Of a stretch of DNA of 42,013 nt, positions 32,103-40,579 are shown piece by piece. This stretch comes from Oscillospiraceae bacterium (lineage in GTDB: Bacteria > Bacillota > Clostridia > Oscillospirales > Oscillospiraceae). How positions within the stretch are numbered: the first letter of the stretch is position 1; each line of letters starts with the position of its first letter. The stretch is taken from the NCBI GenBank assembly GCA_017518225.1, contig JAFWVV010000002.1, positions 1 through 42,013 on the forward strand. The letters are read 5' to 3'. The notes beneath the pieces are model-generated. The model saw only the letters and a program-made list of their open reading frames with translations. It had not been told where the DNA came from and made no database searches. A program made the position numbers and the translations under genes.

Positions 32103-33605
32103 ATGGGTGAGCAGGAATTGAAGGATTTGCGCGACGAGATTGACAAGATTGACGATCGGCTCTTTACGCTCTTTGAGCAGCGTATGCGCATTGTGGCTAA
32201 AATTGCCGAGCAAAAGCGCGCGGCGGGTCTTCCCGTGCGCGTGAGAGCGAGGGAGGAAGAGCTGCTCGCGCGCCGCCGGGCGCAGGCAAGCGAGGACATG
32301 GCGGCTTATGTCGGGGGTTTTGCCAAGGCGCTGTTTTCGATCAGCCGCCGCTATCAGACGGCGCAGACGGAAAATAGTCTGCGCTGCGGATTGATCGGAG
32401 AACGTTTATCGCACAGCTATTCTCCGGCAATCCATGCGCGTCTGTCGGCCTATGACTACCGGTTGTTTGAATTGCAGGCCGGGGAATTGGAAGACTTTCT
32501 GAGCGTCGGGGACTTTGACGGCCTGAACGTGACCATTCCCTATAAAAAAGCGGTGATTCCCTTTTGCCGGGAGCTGACAGACATTGCGCGCCGCTGCGGC
32601 AGCGTCAATACCGTCTGCCGCCGTGCAGACGGAACACTGCTCGGCCACAATACAGACTACGAAGGTTTTTTGTTTTTGCTGGACAGACTGGGCGTGCGTG
32701 TGGCGGGGAAAAAGGCGCTGGTACTCGGCAGCGGCGGCGCTTCGGCAACGGTATGCACTGCGCTGCGAGATCGCGGCGCGCGTGAGATTGTCGTGGTTTC
32801 CCGCCAAGGGGAAAACAATTATGTAAACCTATATGAAAAACATGCGGACGCGCAGCTTCTGGTAAACGCTACGCCGGTCGGCATGTATCCGGAGACAGGA
32901 CGCTGCTTGGTGTCAGTCGATAAGCTGCCGGCGCTTGAGGCGGTGGCGGATCTCATTTATCACCCGGCGAAAACGCGGCTGCTGTTGGATGCGCAGAGGC
33001 TGGGGCTTCCGGCGATGAACGGCTTGACGATGCTTGTCGCACAGGCGGCGGCCTCCTGCGAGTGTTTTACCGGGCGGCGTGTGGATCGCAGGGAAATTGA
33101 GGCTTTGTGCCGGGAAATCGAACAGGAGACAAAAAATCTGCTGCTGATCGGCATGCCAGGCAGCGGGAAGAGCACGATCGGTGCGGCGCTGGCGAAAACC
33201 ATGGATCGTCCTTTTGTCGACAGCGACGAGCGATTGGAGAAGCTGGCCGGTTGCAGTATTCCGGAGCTCATTGCGGCCGAGGGCGAGAACGCCTTTCGTG
33301 AACGTGAGCACGAGGTGCTCGAGGAATTGACGAAGCAGAGCGGCATGGTGATTGCTGTCGGCGGCGGCGCAGTGCTGCGCGAAGATAATATCAATCTGAT
33401 GCGTCAAAACAGCACGGTGATCTGGCTGCAGCGTGATTTGACGGCGCTCGCTGTCGTTGGCCGCCCTCTGTCGATAAAATACGGGCTTGACCAGCTCTAC
33501 GCCCAGCGAGAGCCTCTTTACCGTAAGGCGGCGGCACTGACCGTGGATAATAACGGCGGCGTGTCTGACTGCGTGGAGCGTATTTTGGAGGCTTGCTATG
33601 AATAA
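32103..33605 (+). CDS. Trifunctional chorismate mutase - shikimate dehydrogenase - shikimate kinase fusion
   Basis: This single 500-aa protein has three enzyme domains. Residues 1-88 are an AroQ-type chorismate mutase helix bundle (LRDEIDKIDDRLFTLFEQRM, AKIAEQKR). Residues 93-340 are an AroE shikimate dehydrogenase: SHSYSP at 103-108, catalytic Lys148 in NVTIPYKK, GHNTDYEGF with Asp185, NADP loop GSGGAS at 209-214. Residues 344-500 are an AroK shikimate kinase: P-loop GMPGSGKST at 350-358, DSD at 373-375, GGG at 420-422, QRE-PLYRKAA near 468. All key residues are visible, so each part should be active. It carries out two pathway steps plus the chorismate-to-prephenate branch. It overlaps aroQ by 8 nt. 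Confidence 0.92.
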   Translation: MGEQELKDLRDEIDKIDDRLFTLFEQRMRIVAKIAEQKRAAGLPVRVRAREEELLARRRAQASEDMAAYVGGFAKALFSISRRYQTAQTENSLRCGLIGERLSHSYSPAIHARLSAYDYRLFELQAGELEDFLSVGDFDGLNVTIPYKKAVIPFCRELTDIARRCGSVNTVCRRADGTLLGHNTDYEGFLFLLDRLGVRVAGKKALVLGSGGASATVCTALRDRGAREIVVVSRQGENNYVNLYEKHADAQLLVNATPVGMYPETGRCLVSVDKLPALEAVADLIYHPAKTRLLLDAQRLGLPAMNGLTMLVAQAAASCECFTGRRVDRREIEALCREIEQETKNLLLIGMPGSGKSTIGAALAKTMDRPFVDSDERLEKLAGCSIPELIAAEGENAFREREHEVLEELTKQSGMVIAVGGGAVLREDNINLMRQNSTVIWLQRDLTALAVVGRPLSIKYGLDQLYAQREPLYRKAAALTVDNNGGVSDCVERILEACYE

Positions 33606-34050
33606 AAAGAAAATCCTTGTCATCAATGGGCCGAATCTCAATTTGCTCGGGCTGCGCGAGCCGTCGATCTACGGGAGAAAGACTTATACGGAGCTTGAAG
33701 ATTATGTTAACCAATGCGCGCATGCGCTTGGATTGGACGCTGTATTGTTTCAGTCCAACCATGAGGGAGTGATTGTTGACCGTATTCAAGCGGCCCTGGG
33801 GGAGGTGGACGGCATAGTCATCAACCCCGCGGCCTATACGCATACGAGCATCGCAATTCTCGATGCGCTCAAGGCAGTTGGTCTTCCGGCGGTGGAGGTG
33901 CATTTGAGCGACCCGGAGCAGCGCGAGCCGTTTCGCCGTGTGTCCTACACGGCGCTTGCCTGTGAAAGACGCTTTGTCGGCTGTGGCTTTGAGGGTTATC
34001 GTCTGGCACTGGAATACCTCAACGAGAGACTGAGTGGCAGAAAGGCTTGA
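33598..34050 (+). CDS. aroQ: 3-dehydroquinate dehydratase, type II
   Basis: This enzyme converts 3-dehydroquinate to 3-dehydroshikimate; the type II enzyme is a dodecamer. The N-terminal INGPNLNLLGLREPSIYG, QSNHEGVIVDRI, INPAAYTHTSIAILDAL with the catalytic His, and VEVHLSDPEQREPFRR are all conserved. Length is 150 aa. It is the last gene of the shikimate operon and completes the set from DAHP synthase to chorismate synthase. Confidence 0.96.
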   Translation: MNKKKILVINGPNLNLLGLREPSIYGRKTYTELEDYVNQCAHALGLDAVLFQSNHEGVIVDRIQAALGEVDGIVINPAAYTHTSIAILDALKAVGLPAVEVHLSDPEQREPFRRVSYTALACERRFVGCGFEGYRLALEYLNERLSGRKA

Positions 34051-34075
34051 AAAAAAACGGGCTTGATGATATAAT
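34047..34075 (+). promoter_or_regulatory. SigA promoter of the carboxypeptidase gene
   Basis: TTGAAA (34047-34052) and a consensus TATAAT (34070-34075) are separated by 17 nt. The -35 overlaps the aroQ stop codon. Confidence 0.7.
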
Positions 34076-34116
34076 ACTACAAATTGGGCATGAAATAACC
34101 GAAGGGAGGGACGTAT

Positions 34117-34944
34117 TTGCGAAATAAAAAGATAGGCCTGGTGTTGTTGGCGGCTGCGCTCTGCCTGGCGATTGCCATTATGATCAACACGCGGCAGGAA
34201 AAGACGGATACCGTGCTTTTTGGCGGCGCACAGGGCGGCATTTTGCAGGTGCGTGATGATTTTCCCGACCCGGCGGTGACGCCGGTTCCGGTGGATGACG
34301 GCGTGATCTGGCCCGATATCACGCTGCAGGAGCTGCAGGAAAACCGCCAGTTTGCCATTGTCAACGACAAGCATCTGCTGTCCTCCGCGTTTCAGCCGGA
34401 ATGCGAAAAAATCAGCATAAGCAGGAGCGGTTTTGAGGTAAACGCGCTGCCTTATTTGGAAGAAATGCTGCAGGATTTGCGCGATCACGGCTATACGCCC
34501 TATATTGCGGCGGCCTTCCGTGCCTATTCCCAGCAGGAGATCCTGTTCAACGGCAAGGCCAGTCAGATTGCCGCCGGCATGCAGCCGCCGGTAACGGACT
34601 ATCTGGATCCTCGCTATCAGGAGGCGGTTGCGACCGCGCGCACGATTACGGCCTTTCCCGGCAGCAGCGAGCATCAATTGGGGCTTGCAGTGGATATTTT
34701 TGACCGCGAGCGTTCCTCGCATGATTACAGCAGAATGGATCAGGATTTCTTTGCCTATCTTGATTCCATTTGCGCCGACTACGGCTTCATCAAACGCTAT
34801 CCCACCAATAAGCTGCCGCTGACAGGCTGGGATGAGCCCTATCACTACCGCTATGTGGGCAAGGAGATCGCCAAATTTGTGATGGACAACGGTATCTGCT
34901 ACGAGGAATTTTACGCGCACTATGACCCGGATTTTGAGTTTTAA
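34117..34944 (+). CDS. D-alanyl-D-alanine carboxypeptidase, VanY/M15 family
   Basis: This membrane-anchored peptidase of 275 aa has an N-terminal signal anchor (KKIGLVLLAAALCLAIAIMI), a linker and an M15B catalytic domain. The zinc motif SSEHQLGLAVD (His186, Asp193) and the later EPYH (Glu240, His243) with HYRYVG complete the metal site. Family members trim the terminal D-Ala or cut LD bonds in stem peptides outside the cell. The start is TTG 34117 with GGGAGGG 6 nt before it. Nothing around it suggests vancomycin resistance; it is likely a housekeeping cell-wall enzyme. Confidence 0.88.
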   Translation: MRNKKIGLVLLAAALCLAIAIMINTRQEKTDTVLFGGAQGGILQVRDDFPDPAVTPVPVDDGVIWPDITLQELQENRQFAIVNDKHLLSSAFQPECEKISISRSGFEVNALPYLEEMLQDLRDHGYTPYIAAAFRAYSQQEILFNGKASQIAAGMQPPVTDYLDPRYQEAVATARTITAFPGSSEHQLGLAVDIFDRERSSHDYSRMDQDFFAYLDSICADYGFIKRYPTNKLPLTGWDEPYHYRYVGKEIAKFVMDNGICYEEFYAHYDPDFEF

Positions 34945-34983
34945 GTGCGACAGGGAAGAAAAACAAGTTTTCCCAAAAAATGC

Positions 34984-35012
34984 TTGCAAAGCACGGGTAA
35001 AAGTGCTATATT
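34984..35012 (+). promoter_or_regulatory. SigA promoter of the rimP-nusA-infB operon
   Basis: TTGCAA (34984-34989) and TATATT (35007-35012) are separated by 17 nt. The start site would lie about 20 nt before the leader hairpin. Confidence 0.65.
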
Positions 35013-35038
35013 AGTACAGTAAGGATTATGGTATTGTC

Positions 35039-35065
35039 AGAGTGGGTCAACGCCCACTCTTTTTT
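35039..35065 (+). terminator. Leader hairpin with T run ahead of rimP (attenuator-like)
   Basis: AGAGTGGG (35039-35046) pairs with CCCACTCT (35053-35060) around TCAACG, followed by six T residues. It lies between the promoter and rimP, so it can act as an attenuator rather than an end of operon. Similar AGTGGG-CCCACT hairpins upstream of rimP recur in Firmicutes as I recall, and NusA autoregulation is a plausible purpose. Confidence 0.75.
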
Positions 35066-35105
35066 ACGAACAATATCAAGCGCTAAAGATGGAAGTGATT
35101 GGTAA

Positions 35106-35564
35106 ATGAGTAAAGTGACCGAGCGCGTAACCGCGCTGGTACAGCCTGAGATTGAGGCGGAGGGCTGTTCGCTGTGGGACGTGGAATACGTCCGGGAGGC
35201 GGGTACCTGGTATCTGAGAATCTTTATTGACAAGGAGGGCGGCGTCGCCATTGACGACTGTGAGCGCATCAGTCGCAGACTGGATCCCTTGCTGGATGAG
35301 GCCGACCCTATTCCGGACAGCTATGTTTTCGAGGTCGGCTCAGCCGGCGCAGACCGGGAACTCAAGCGCCCCGGAGATTTTACGCGCTATATGGGCAGCG
35401 AGGTTGACGTCCGGCTCTATCAGCCTGTGGATGGCAGCAAGCTTTATACCGGTAAGCTTTGCGGCTATGAAGACGGGCGCGTGACGATTGAATTGGCCAA
35501 GGGGCAGCGCAGCTTTGACAAGTCGCAGGTCGCACAGGTCCGGCTGCACCTAAGCATCGGATAA
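35106..35564 (+). CDS. rimP: Ribosome maturation factor RimP
   Basis: RimP helps maturation of the 30S subunit. The 152-aa protein has the N-terminal domain 'LVQPEIEAEGCSLWDVEYVREAGTWYLRIFIDKEGGVAIDDCERISRRLDPLLD' and the linker 'YVFEVGSAGADRELKRPGDF', where most homologues read 'VSSPGLDRPL'. The substitutions (SAGADREL) are mild. No clear ribosome-binding site precedes ATG 35106 except AAGATGGAAG. Confidence 0.93.
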   Translation: MSKVTERVTALVQPEIEAEGCSLWDVEYVREAGTWYLRIFIDKEGGVAIDDCERISRRLDPLLDEADPIPDSYVFEVGSAGADRELKRPGDFTRYMGSEVDVRLYQPVDGSKLYTGKLCGYEDGRVTIELAKGQRSFDKSQVAQVRLHLSIG

Positions 35565-35608
35565 AACAAAAAGACGAAAAAAGACGATAATATAAGGGGA
35601 ATAAAACA

Positions 35609-36661
35609 ATGAATGCTGAATTTTTCCAGGCCATTGAGGATATTGAAAAAGAGCAGGGAATCCCGCGTGGCTATATGTTCGATAAGATCAATCAGGCGAT
35701 GCTGGCGGCCTTCCGCAAGGACAATCCCGAATGTGAGGACAATGTCTTCGTCGATATGGATGAGGAAAAGAAGCGCATAGAAATGTATGTGCGCAAGCGC
35801 GTCGTCGAAGCGGTGGAAGATCCCAGCCATGAGATCATTCTGGACGCGGCAAAAAAAATCAGCCGCCGCGCCAAGCTCGGCGATGAAATCAATATCCCGG
35901 TCGATACCAAAAAATTCGGGCGCATTGCAGCGCAGGCTGCCAAGCAGATCATCACGCAGGGCATCCGTGAGGCCGCCAGAGGAATCATCTATGAGGAGTT
36001 TACTTCCAAAGAGCATGAAATTCTGACCGGCGTCGTTTCCCACATCGAGCCGAGAACCGGCTCCGTGTCGATCCGCATCTCCTCCAACAGCGAGTTTACC
36101 GAGGCTATGCTCTCGGCCAACGAGCGCATCAAGGGAGAAGAGCTGCATGAGGGCGATCGCATTAAGGTTTACGTCGTCGAGGTACGCAACTCCACCCGCG
36201 GGCCGCAGGTGCTCATCAGCCGGACGCATCCGGGGCTTGTTAAGCGCCTGTTCGAGCTGGAGGTACCGGAAATCTTTGACGGCACGGTAGAGATCCGCTC
36301 CATCGCGCGTGAGGCTGGCAGCCGCACCAAGATGGCCGTCTGGTCGGCCGATCCAAACGTCGATCCGATCGGCGCCTGCGTTGGCCCGCGCGGCGGGCGT
36401 GTGGCGAGCATCGTCGATGAACTCGGCGGCGAGAAGATTGATATTATCAAATACAGCGAGCAGCCGGAGGAATACATCGCCGCTGCGCTCTCGCCCTCTG
36501 AGGTTGTCGAGGTGACGATGCTGGAGGACGGAAAGAGCTGCCGCGTCGTGGTGCCGGACAATCAGCTGTCTCTGGCCATCGGCAAGGAAGGGCAGAACGC
36601 CCGTCTTGCGGCAAAGCTCACCGGCTTTAAAATCGATATCAAGCCGGAGAGCGAGGCGTGA
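35609..36661 (+). CDS. nusA: Transcription termination/antitermination factor NusA
   Basis: NusA binds RNA polymerase and nascent RNA and controls pausing and termination. The 350-aa protein has the N-terminal polymerase-binding domain, an S1 domain (about 135-200), and two KH domains (GACVGPRGGRVASIVDELGGEKIDII and AIGKEGQNARLAAKLTGFKIDI). The acidic repeats of proteobacterial NusA are absent, as is normal for Firmicutes. It is followed by an unusual 175-bp repeat block instead of directly by rnpM. Confidence 0.96.
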   Translation: MNAEFFQAIEDIEKEQGIPRGYMFDKINQAMLAAFRKDNPECEDNVFVDMDEEKKRIEMYVRKRVVEAVEDPSHEIILDAAKKISRRAKLGDEINIPVDTKKFGRIAAQAAKQIITQGIREAARGIIYEEFTSKEHEILTGVVSHIEPRTGSVSIRISSNSEFTEAMLSANERIKGEELHEGDRIKVYVVEVRNSTRGPQVLISRTHPGLVKRLFELEVPEIFDGTVEIRSIAREAGSRTKMAVWSADPNVDPIGACVGPRGGRVASIVDELGGEKIDIIKYSEQPEEYIAAALSPSEVVEVTMLEDGKSCRVVVPDNQLSLAIGKEGQNARLAAKLTGFKIDIKPESEA

Positions 36662-36836
36662 AACCAAATTCGGAGTTCGGAATTCGTAGTTCGGAGTTCG
36701 GAATTCGGAGAAAAAAACAAAATCGAAGCCCAGCGAAGCGGGTTCGATTTTGAGAGGACGAGCAGCGGAGCGAGCTTTTGAGCTTGCGAGGAAGCGAGGA
36801 GATGCGGAGCTTGCGAGGACGAGGGGGTCGTGTTCT
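36662..36836. repeat. Composite repeat block between nusA and rnpM
   Basis: Three modules lie in 175 bp. At 36669-36710 are six tandem copies of a 7-mer, consensus TTCGGAR (one copy TTCGTAG). At 36718-36752 is a hairpin, CAAAATCGAA pairing with TTCGATTTTG, extended by CCC/GGG; on the minus strand it is followed by a T run. At 36754-36823 are GA-rich direct repeats: GAGGACGAG at 36754 and 36815, and GAGCTTGCGAGGA at 36780 and 36807. No gene is encoded here. Confidence 0.85.
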
Positions 36837-37103
36837 GTGCAAAAGAAAATACCCGTGCGGCAGTGTCTCGGCTGCCGGGAACACAAACCGAAGAAAGAAA
36901 TGATGCGGATCGTGCGATCCCCCGAGGGAACGCTCAGTCTGGATCTTAAAGGCAAGGCATCCGGGCGCGGCGCCTATCTCTGCCCGGAGGAGGCCTGCTT
37001 GAAAAAAGCGATGAAGAGCCGTGCGGTGGAACGGGAACTGCACTGCCCGGTACCGCCGGAGCTCTATGAGCTTTTTCGGGCGCAGATGGAGGCGGAGCAA
37101 TGA
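36837..37103 (+). CDS. rnpM: RNase P modulator RnpM (YlxR)
   Basis: YlxR, renamed RnpM for its inhibition of RNase P, is a small RNA-binding protein encoded between nusA and ylxQ. The 88-aa product shows the family signatures VRQCLGCREHKPKKEMMRIV and SGRGAYLCPEEACLKKA. The GTG at 36837 is chosen because it directly precedes the family N-terminus and has GAGGGGG 9 nt upstream. A longer frame from ATG 36750 would add 29 residues translated from the repeat block and has no family support. It overlaps ylxQ by 4 nt. Confidence 0.88.
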   Translation: MQKKIPVRQCLGCREHKPKKEMMRIVRSPEGTLSLDLKGKASGRGAYLCPEEACLKKAMKSRAVERELHCPVPPELYELFRAQMEAEQ

Positions 37104-37531
37104 GAGAGAAAGCTTTGCATTTGCTTGGCCTTATGCGCCGGGCCAATGCGATACAGATTGGCGAGGACAAGGCCGGAGCGGCGGTACACGGCGGAAAAGC
37201 TCGGCTGCTGCTTTTGGCGAGCGATGCGTCCGATAATGCCAGACACAGGGCGGAACAGTTTGTCAATGGACGGCGTACGCTGCTGTTGGAGCTGCCCTTT
37301 ACAAAAGCAGAGCTGGCCGGAGCGCTGGGTGTTAGCGGCGGCGCGATGGCGGCATTGACCGATCTCGGCTTTGCCAAAGCTTTGATGGATATTCTCGCGG
37401 CGATGCAGCCGGAACGCTATGCTGCCGATGCTGAGGAGATCGCACGGCGGACAGAAAAGGCGCAGCGCCGGAAAAAGGAAACAGCGGCAAAACGCAAGAT
37501 GAGCACAGGAAAGAGGAGGACGAAAGAATGA
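37100..37531 (+). CDS. ylxQ: L7Ae-family RNA-binding protein YlxQ
   Basis: This 143-aa protein belongs to the L7Ae/L30e family and resembles YlxQ, which binds kink-turn-type RNA. Its core '[39 protein letters not shown]' and '[31 protein letters not shown]' match. The C-terminal 35 residues are strongly basic ([26 protein letters not shown]) and longer than in Bacillus. It overlaps infB by 4 nt. Confidence 0.88.
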   Translation: MREKALHLLGLMRRANAIQIGEDKAGAAVHGGKARLLLLASDASDNARHRAEQFVNGRRTLLLELPFTKAELAGALGVSGGAMAALTDLGFAKALMDILAAMQPERYAADAEEIARRTEKAQRRKKETAAKRKMSTGKRRTKE

Positions 37532-39885
37532 GTATGATCAAATATCGCGTGCATGAGGTGGCTAAGGATTTTGGCGTGGGCTCCAAGCTGATCACCCAGA
37601 TCCTGACCGACTATATCGCGCCTCCTAAAAACCATATGCAGGTGCTGGAGAGCGGAGAGCTGGACGTCATTTTTGAATACATGACCCAGCATAATCAGGT
37701 GGAGAGTCTGGAGGAGATTTTCAAGGTTGAGCCCAAGGCTATGACGGAGAAAGCGCCGGAAGCAGAGAAGCAGGCGTCTGTGGAAAAGCCGACAGAGGCT
37801 GTCAGCCAGACAAAGAGCGCACCGCAGCAGACACAAAAGGCGCCTGCCGCACAGCCGCGCAGCGAGAAGCCCAACAAGCCGCACACGCCGCGTCAGGTGG
37901 CGGAAAAGCGCGTCGTGGATACTCGCGGCGGCGCGGCGGTGAACATTGAGAAATACAACGAGAAGTTTGAAGACCTGGCAGGTGCCCGCGGCAACCAGGC
38001 CAATATGCAGCGCAGCAACAAGGAAAAGTTCACCAATAAAACCAAGCAGCGTCAGGCGGCGCAGAGCTCCAACAAGCGCCGTCAGGAAGAGCGCGATAAG
38101 ATGCAGAAGCTGCATCTGGAGATTGCGAAGAAGCAGCCGGTCAAGGTACAGATTCCTGACGAGATCGCGGTGGGTGAGCTGGCCTCTCGTATGAAGAAAA
38201 CAGCGGCTGAGGTTATTAAGCAGTTGTTTAAGCTGGGCGTGTTCGCCTCTGTCTCCGAGGTGATCGACTATGACACCGCGGCGCTTGTCGCCATGGAGAT
38301 GGGCTGCAAGGTCGAAAAAGAAGTCATTGTTACCGTGGAAGAACGCCTGATCGACGACCACGAGGACGCGCCGGAGGATTTGCAGTCCCGCGCGCCCGTT
38401 GTTGTGGTCATGGGTCACGTTGACCATGGCAAGACCTCGCTGCTTGACTACATCCGTCACGCCAAGGTTGCTGCAGGCGAGGCCGGCGGCATCACCCAGC
38501 ATATTGGCGCCTACACCGTGGAGATCAACGGCAGCCCGATCACCTTCCTGGACACCCCGGGCCACGAGGCCTTTACCTCCATGCGCGCCCGCGGCGCCAT
38601 GGTCACCGATATTGCGATCCTGGTGGTTGCGGCGGACGACGGCATCATGCCGCAGACCATTGAGAGCATCAACCACGCCAAGGCGGCGAACATCCCCGTC
38701 GTCGTGGCAATCAACAAGATGGACACCGTCGGCGCCAATCCCGAGCGCATCAAGCAGCAACTGACCGAGTACGATCTTGTCAGCGAGGAGTGGGGCGGCG
38801 ATACCATCATCTGCCCGATTTCCGCCAAGACCGGCACGGGCATTGAAAGTCTGCTTGAAAATCTCGTCATTTTGGCGGAGGTGCAGGAGCTGAAGGCCAA
38901 CCCGAATCGTTCCGCCAAGGGCACCGTTATCGAGGCGCGTCTGGACAAGGGCCGCGGCCCGATTATGACCGTCCTGGTACAAAACGGCACGCTGAAGATG
39001 GGCGACATCATCATCGCCGGTACGGCGGTCGGCCGTGTGCGTACGATGATCAACGACAAGGGACAGCGCGTGACTGAGGCCGGTCCCTCCACGCCGGTGG
39101 AAATCTCCGGCCTGTCCGAGGTGCCGAGCGCGGGCGACGTCTTTAACGCTGTTTCCGACGAGCGCATGGCGCGCGAGCTGGCGGAGGAGCGCCGCATCAC
39201 GCAGGCGAACAATGCGCTGGGCACGGCGAAGAAGGTCAGTCTGGAGGATCTCTTCAGCCAGATCCAGGCCGGCGAAATGAAAACGCTCAACCTGATCGTC
39301 AAGGCGGACGTACAGGGCTCTGCGGAGGCGGTCAAGAGCTCGCTGGAGAAGATCTCCAACGAGGAGGTGCGCGTCAAGGTTATCCACAGTGCGGTCGGTG
39401 CGATCAACGAGAGCGACGTTATGCTGGCCGCTACCTCCGGCGCGATCATCGTCGGCTTCAACGTCCGCCCGGACAACGCCGCCCGTGACAGCGCTGCGCG
39501 CAGCAAGGTGGATATGCGGATGTACCGTGTCATCTACGACTGCATCAACGAGATCGAGGCGGCCATGAAGGGTATGCTGGCGCCGAAATTCAAGGAGGTC
39601 GTCATCGGCCACGCCGAGGTGCGCGAGACCTACAAGGTTTCCAAGGTCGGCACGGTCTGCGGCTGCTACTGCACGGACGGCAAGATCCAGCGCGGCTGCG
39701 AGGTGCGTGTGCTGCGAGACAACATCGTGATCCATGAGGGTGAGTTGGCTTCGCTGCGCCGCTTCAAGGACGACGTCAAGGAGGTTGCCAGCGGCTACGA
39801 GTGCGGCATGCAGGTTGAAAAATTCAACGACATCAAGGTCGGCGACGTGATCGAGTGCTTCGTCATGGAGCAGATCAAGCTGTAA
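37528..39885 (+). CDS. infB: Translation initiation factor IF-2
   Basis: IF-2 is the GTPase that brings initiator tRNA to the ribosome. The 785-aa protein has the N-terminal IF2-N motif ([21 protein letters not shown]), a Pro/Lys/Glu-rich linker (about 70-190), a second IF2-N domain ([19 protein letters not shown]), the G domain with GHVDHGKT at 296-303, DTPGHE and NKMD, and the C-terminal domains that bind fMet-tRNA. It is the last gene of the rimP operon. Confidence 0.97.
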   Translation: MSMIKYRVHEVAKDFGVGSKLITQILTDYIAPPKNHMQVLESGELDVIFEYMTQHNQVESLEEIFKVEPKAMTEKAPEAEKQASVEKPTEAVSQTKSAPQQTQKAPAAQPRSEKPNKPHTPRQVAEKRVVDTRGGAAVNIEKYNEKFEDLAGARGNQANMQRSNKEKFTNKTKQRQAAQSSNKRRQEERDKMQKLHLEIAKKQPVKVQIPDEIAVGELASRMKKTAAEVIKQLFKLGVFASVSEVIDYDTAALVAMEMGCKVEKEVIVTVEERLIDDHEDAPEDLQSRAPVVVVMGHVDHGKTSLLDYIRHAKVAAGEAGGITQHIGAYTVEINGSPITFLDTPGHEAFTSMRARGAMVTDIAILVVAADDGIMPQTIESINHAKAANIPVVVAINKMDTVGANPERIKQQLTEYDLVSEEWGGDTIICPISAKTGTGIESLLENLVILAEVQELKANPNRSAKGTVIEARLDKGRGPIMTVLVQNGTLKMGDIIIAGTAVGRVRTMINDKGQRVTEAGPSTPVEISGLSEVPSAGDVFNAVSDERMARELAEERRITQANNALGTAKKVSLEDLFSQIQAGEMKTLNLIVKADVQGSAEAVKSSLEKISNEEVRVKVIHSAVGAINESDVMLAATSGAIIVGFNVRPDNAARDSAARSKVDMRMYRVIYDCINEIEAAMKGMLAPKFKEVVIGHAEVRETYKVSKVGTVCGCYCTDGKIQRGCEVRVLRDNIVIHEGELASLRRFKDDVKEVASGYECGMQVEKFNDIKVGDVIECFVMEQIKL

Positions 39886-39947
39886 GAAGCAGGATAGTTT
39901 GACCGGCCGGTTCTTTGAAGCAATATAATATATAAGCAATAAAAGCC

Positions 39948-39996
39948 ACCTCCGGTGAATGTGTACTTTATGTACATTTCACCGGAGGTATTTTTT
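39948..39996 (+). terminator. Intrinsic terminator after infB
   Basis: ACCTCCGGTGAA (39948-39959) pairs with TTCACCGGAGGT (39978-39989), extended after a small internal loop by TGTAC (39962-39966) with GTACA (39972-39976). It is followed by ATTTTTT. Confidence 0.9.
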
Positions 39997-40047
39997 GTGG
40001 GGTAGTGCGGCGTGGATGTCGCGGGTGAGAGCCTGAATTATGTTTTT

Positions 40048-40086
40048 TGGTCGGAGTCGTTCCATGAACTGCTCCGACCATTTTTT
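40048..40086 (+). terminator. Orphan intrinsic terminator
   Basis: TGGTCGGAG (40048-40056) pairs with CTCCGACCA (40072-40080), followed by six T residues. No gene lies between it and the infB terminator 50 nt upstream, so it is either a back-up terminator or the end of a small RNA or deleted gene. Confidence 0.75.
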
Positions 40087-40222
40087 AATACTGAGCCTGA
40101 TGACTTTGTTTGCGTTAAATTAATATTCATAGTATCTGCGTTCTGTTAAACAATACTGTTGGACTGTGGAAAATAGAAATGGATATTTATAGACTATATT
40201 GAAAGAATGTGAGGTAGATACT

Positions 40223-40567
40223 ATGAGTCAATTAACAAAAGTTGTGGGACAGCGGATACGCAACTATCGACTGCAGGCTGGTTATAGTCAGGAGAAGACA
40301 GCGGAGCGTTCCGGCTGCCATCCAACCTATATCGGGCAACTGGAGCGTGGCGAGAAGAACGCGACGATAGAGAGCATTGGCAAAATAGCAAAGGCACTGG
40401 ATGTTTCTTTATCAGCGCTTTTTGAGAATATTGATGCGCAGGATGCAGACGGATCAAATATTCCACAAAAATGTTATGAGCTGCTGCTGACAAAAACAAG
40501 AACAGAGCAAGAGCAGATTTATCGAATCATCCTTGAATTGGATAAATACAAGGGCATTCGCATGTAG
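40223..40567 (+). CDS. XRE-family transcriptional regulator
   Basis: This 114-aa protein has an N-terminal helix-turn-helix of the XRE/Cro type at about 8-65 (VGQRIRNYRLQAGYSQEKTAERSGCHPTYIGQLERGEKNATIESIGKIAKAL), the pattern of SinR-like and phage-type repressors. The remainder (about 70-114) is a short helical segment of unknown role. The ATG at 40223 has GAGGTAG 5 nt upstream. It is 12 nt from the next gene and so likely co-transcribed with it. The DNA upstream is much more AT-rich than the rest of the window, hinting at acquisition. Confidence 0.9.
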   Translation: MSQLTKVVGQRIRNYRLQAGYSQEKTAERSGCHPTYIGQLERGEKNATIESIGKIAKALDVSLSALFENIDAQDADGSNIPQKCYELLLTKTRTEQEQIYRIILELDKYKGIRM

Positions 40568-40579
40568 GGGCGTCAGGGG

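Larger units (their letters stand above)
39886..40222. other. Non-coding gap of 337 bp
   Basis: This is the longest gene-free stretch. It holds the infB terminator (39948-39996), a second, orphan terminator (40048-40086), and an AT-rich tail (40087-40222) that probably contains the promoter of the XRE gene; I could not pick a convincing -35/-10 pair. A TATAAT at 39924-39929 with TTGACC 19 nt upstream lies just before the first terminator and is of doubtful meaning. Confidence 0.7.

Noticed and set aside
34117-34944. Vancomycin-resistance VanY
   Set aside because: The fold is the same, but no vanR/S, vanH/A/X genes are near, so a resistance role is not supported; it is annotated by family only.
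33391-34989. A 532-codon minus-strand open frame spanning aroQ and the carboxypeptidase
   Set aside because: It covers two well-supported plus-strand genes and encodes an arginine/histidine-rich sequence with no domain. It is a shadow frame.
36669-36710. CRISPR or promoter-operator array
   Set aside because: It is a contiguous 7-bp tandem repeat without spacers; it has no promoter elements.
36750-36836. N-terminal extension of RnpM starting at ATG 36750
   Set aside because: The extra 29 residues are translated from the repeat block, have no match to the family, and no ribosome-binding site lies at that ATG, while GTG 36837 has one.
39899-39929. Promoter TTGACC-19-TATAAT after infB
   Set aside because: The spacing is long and any transcript would hit the terminator at 39948 within about 60 nt. 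I do not count it as supported.
37417-39939. An 840-codon open frame on the minus strand opposite infB
   Set aside because: It mirrors infB exactly, its predicted protein is a His/Asp/Leu-rich low-quality sequence with no motif, and no ribosome-binding site or promoter supports it. It is an effect of the codon bias of a GC-rich gene.
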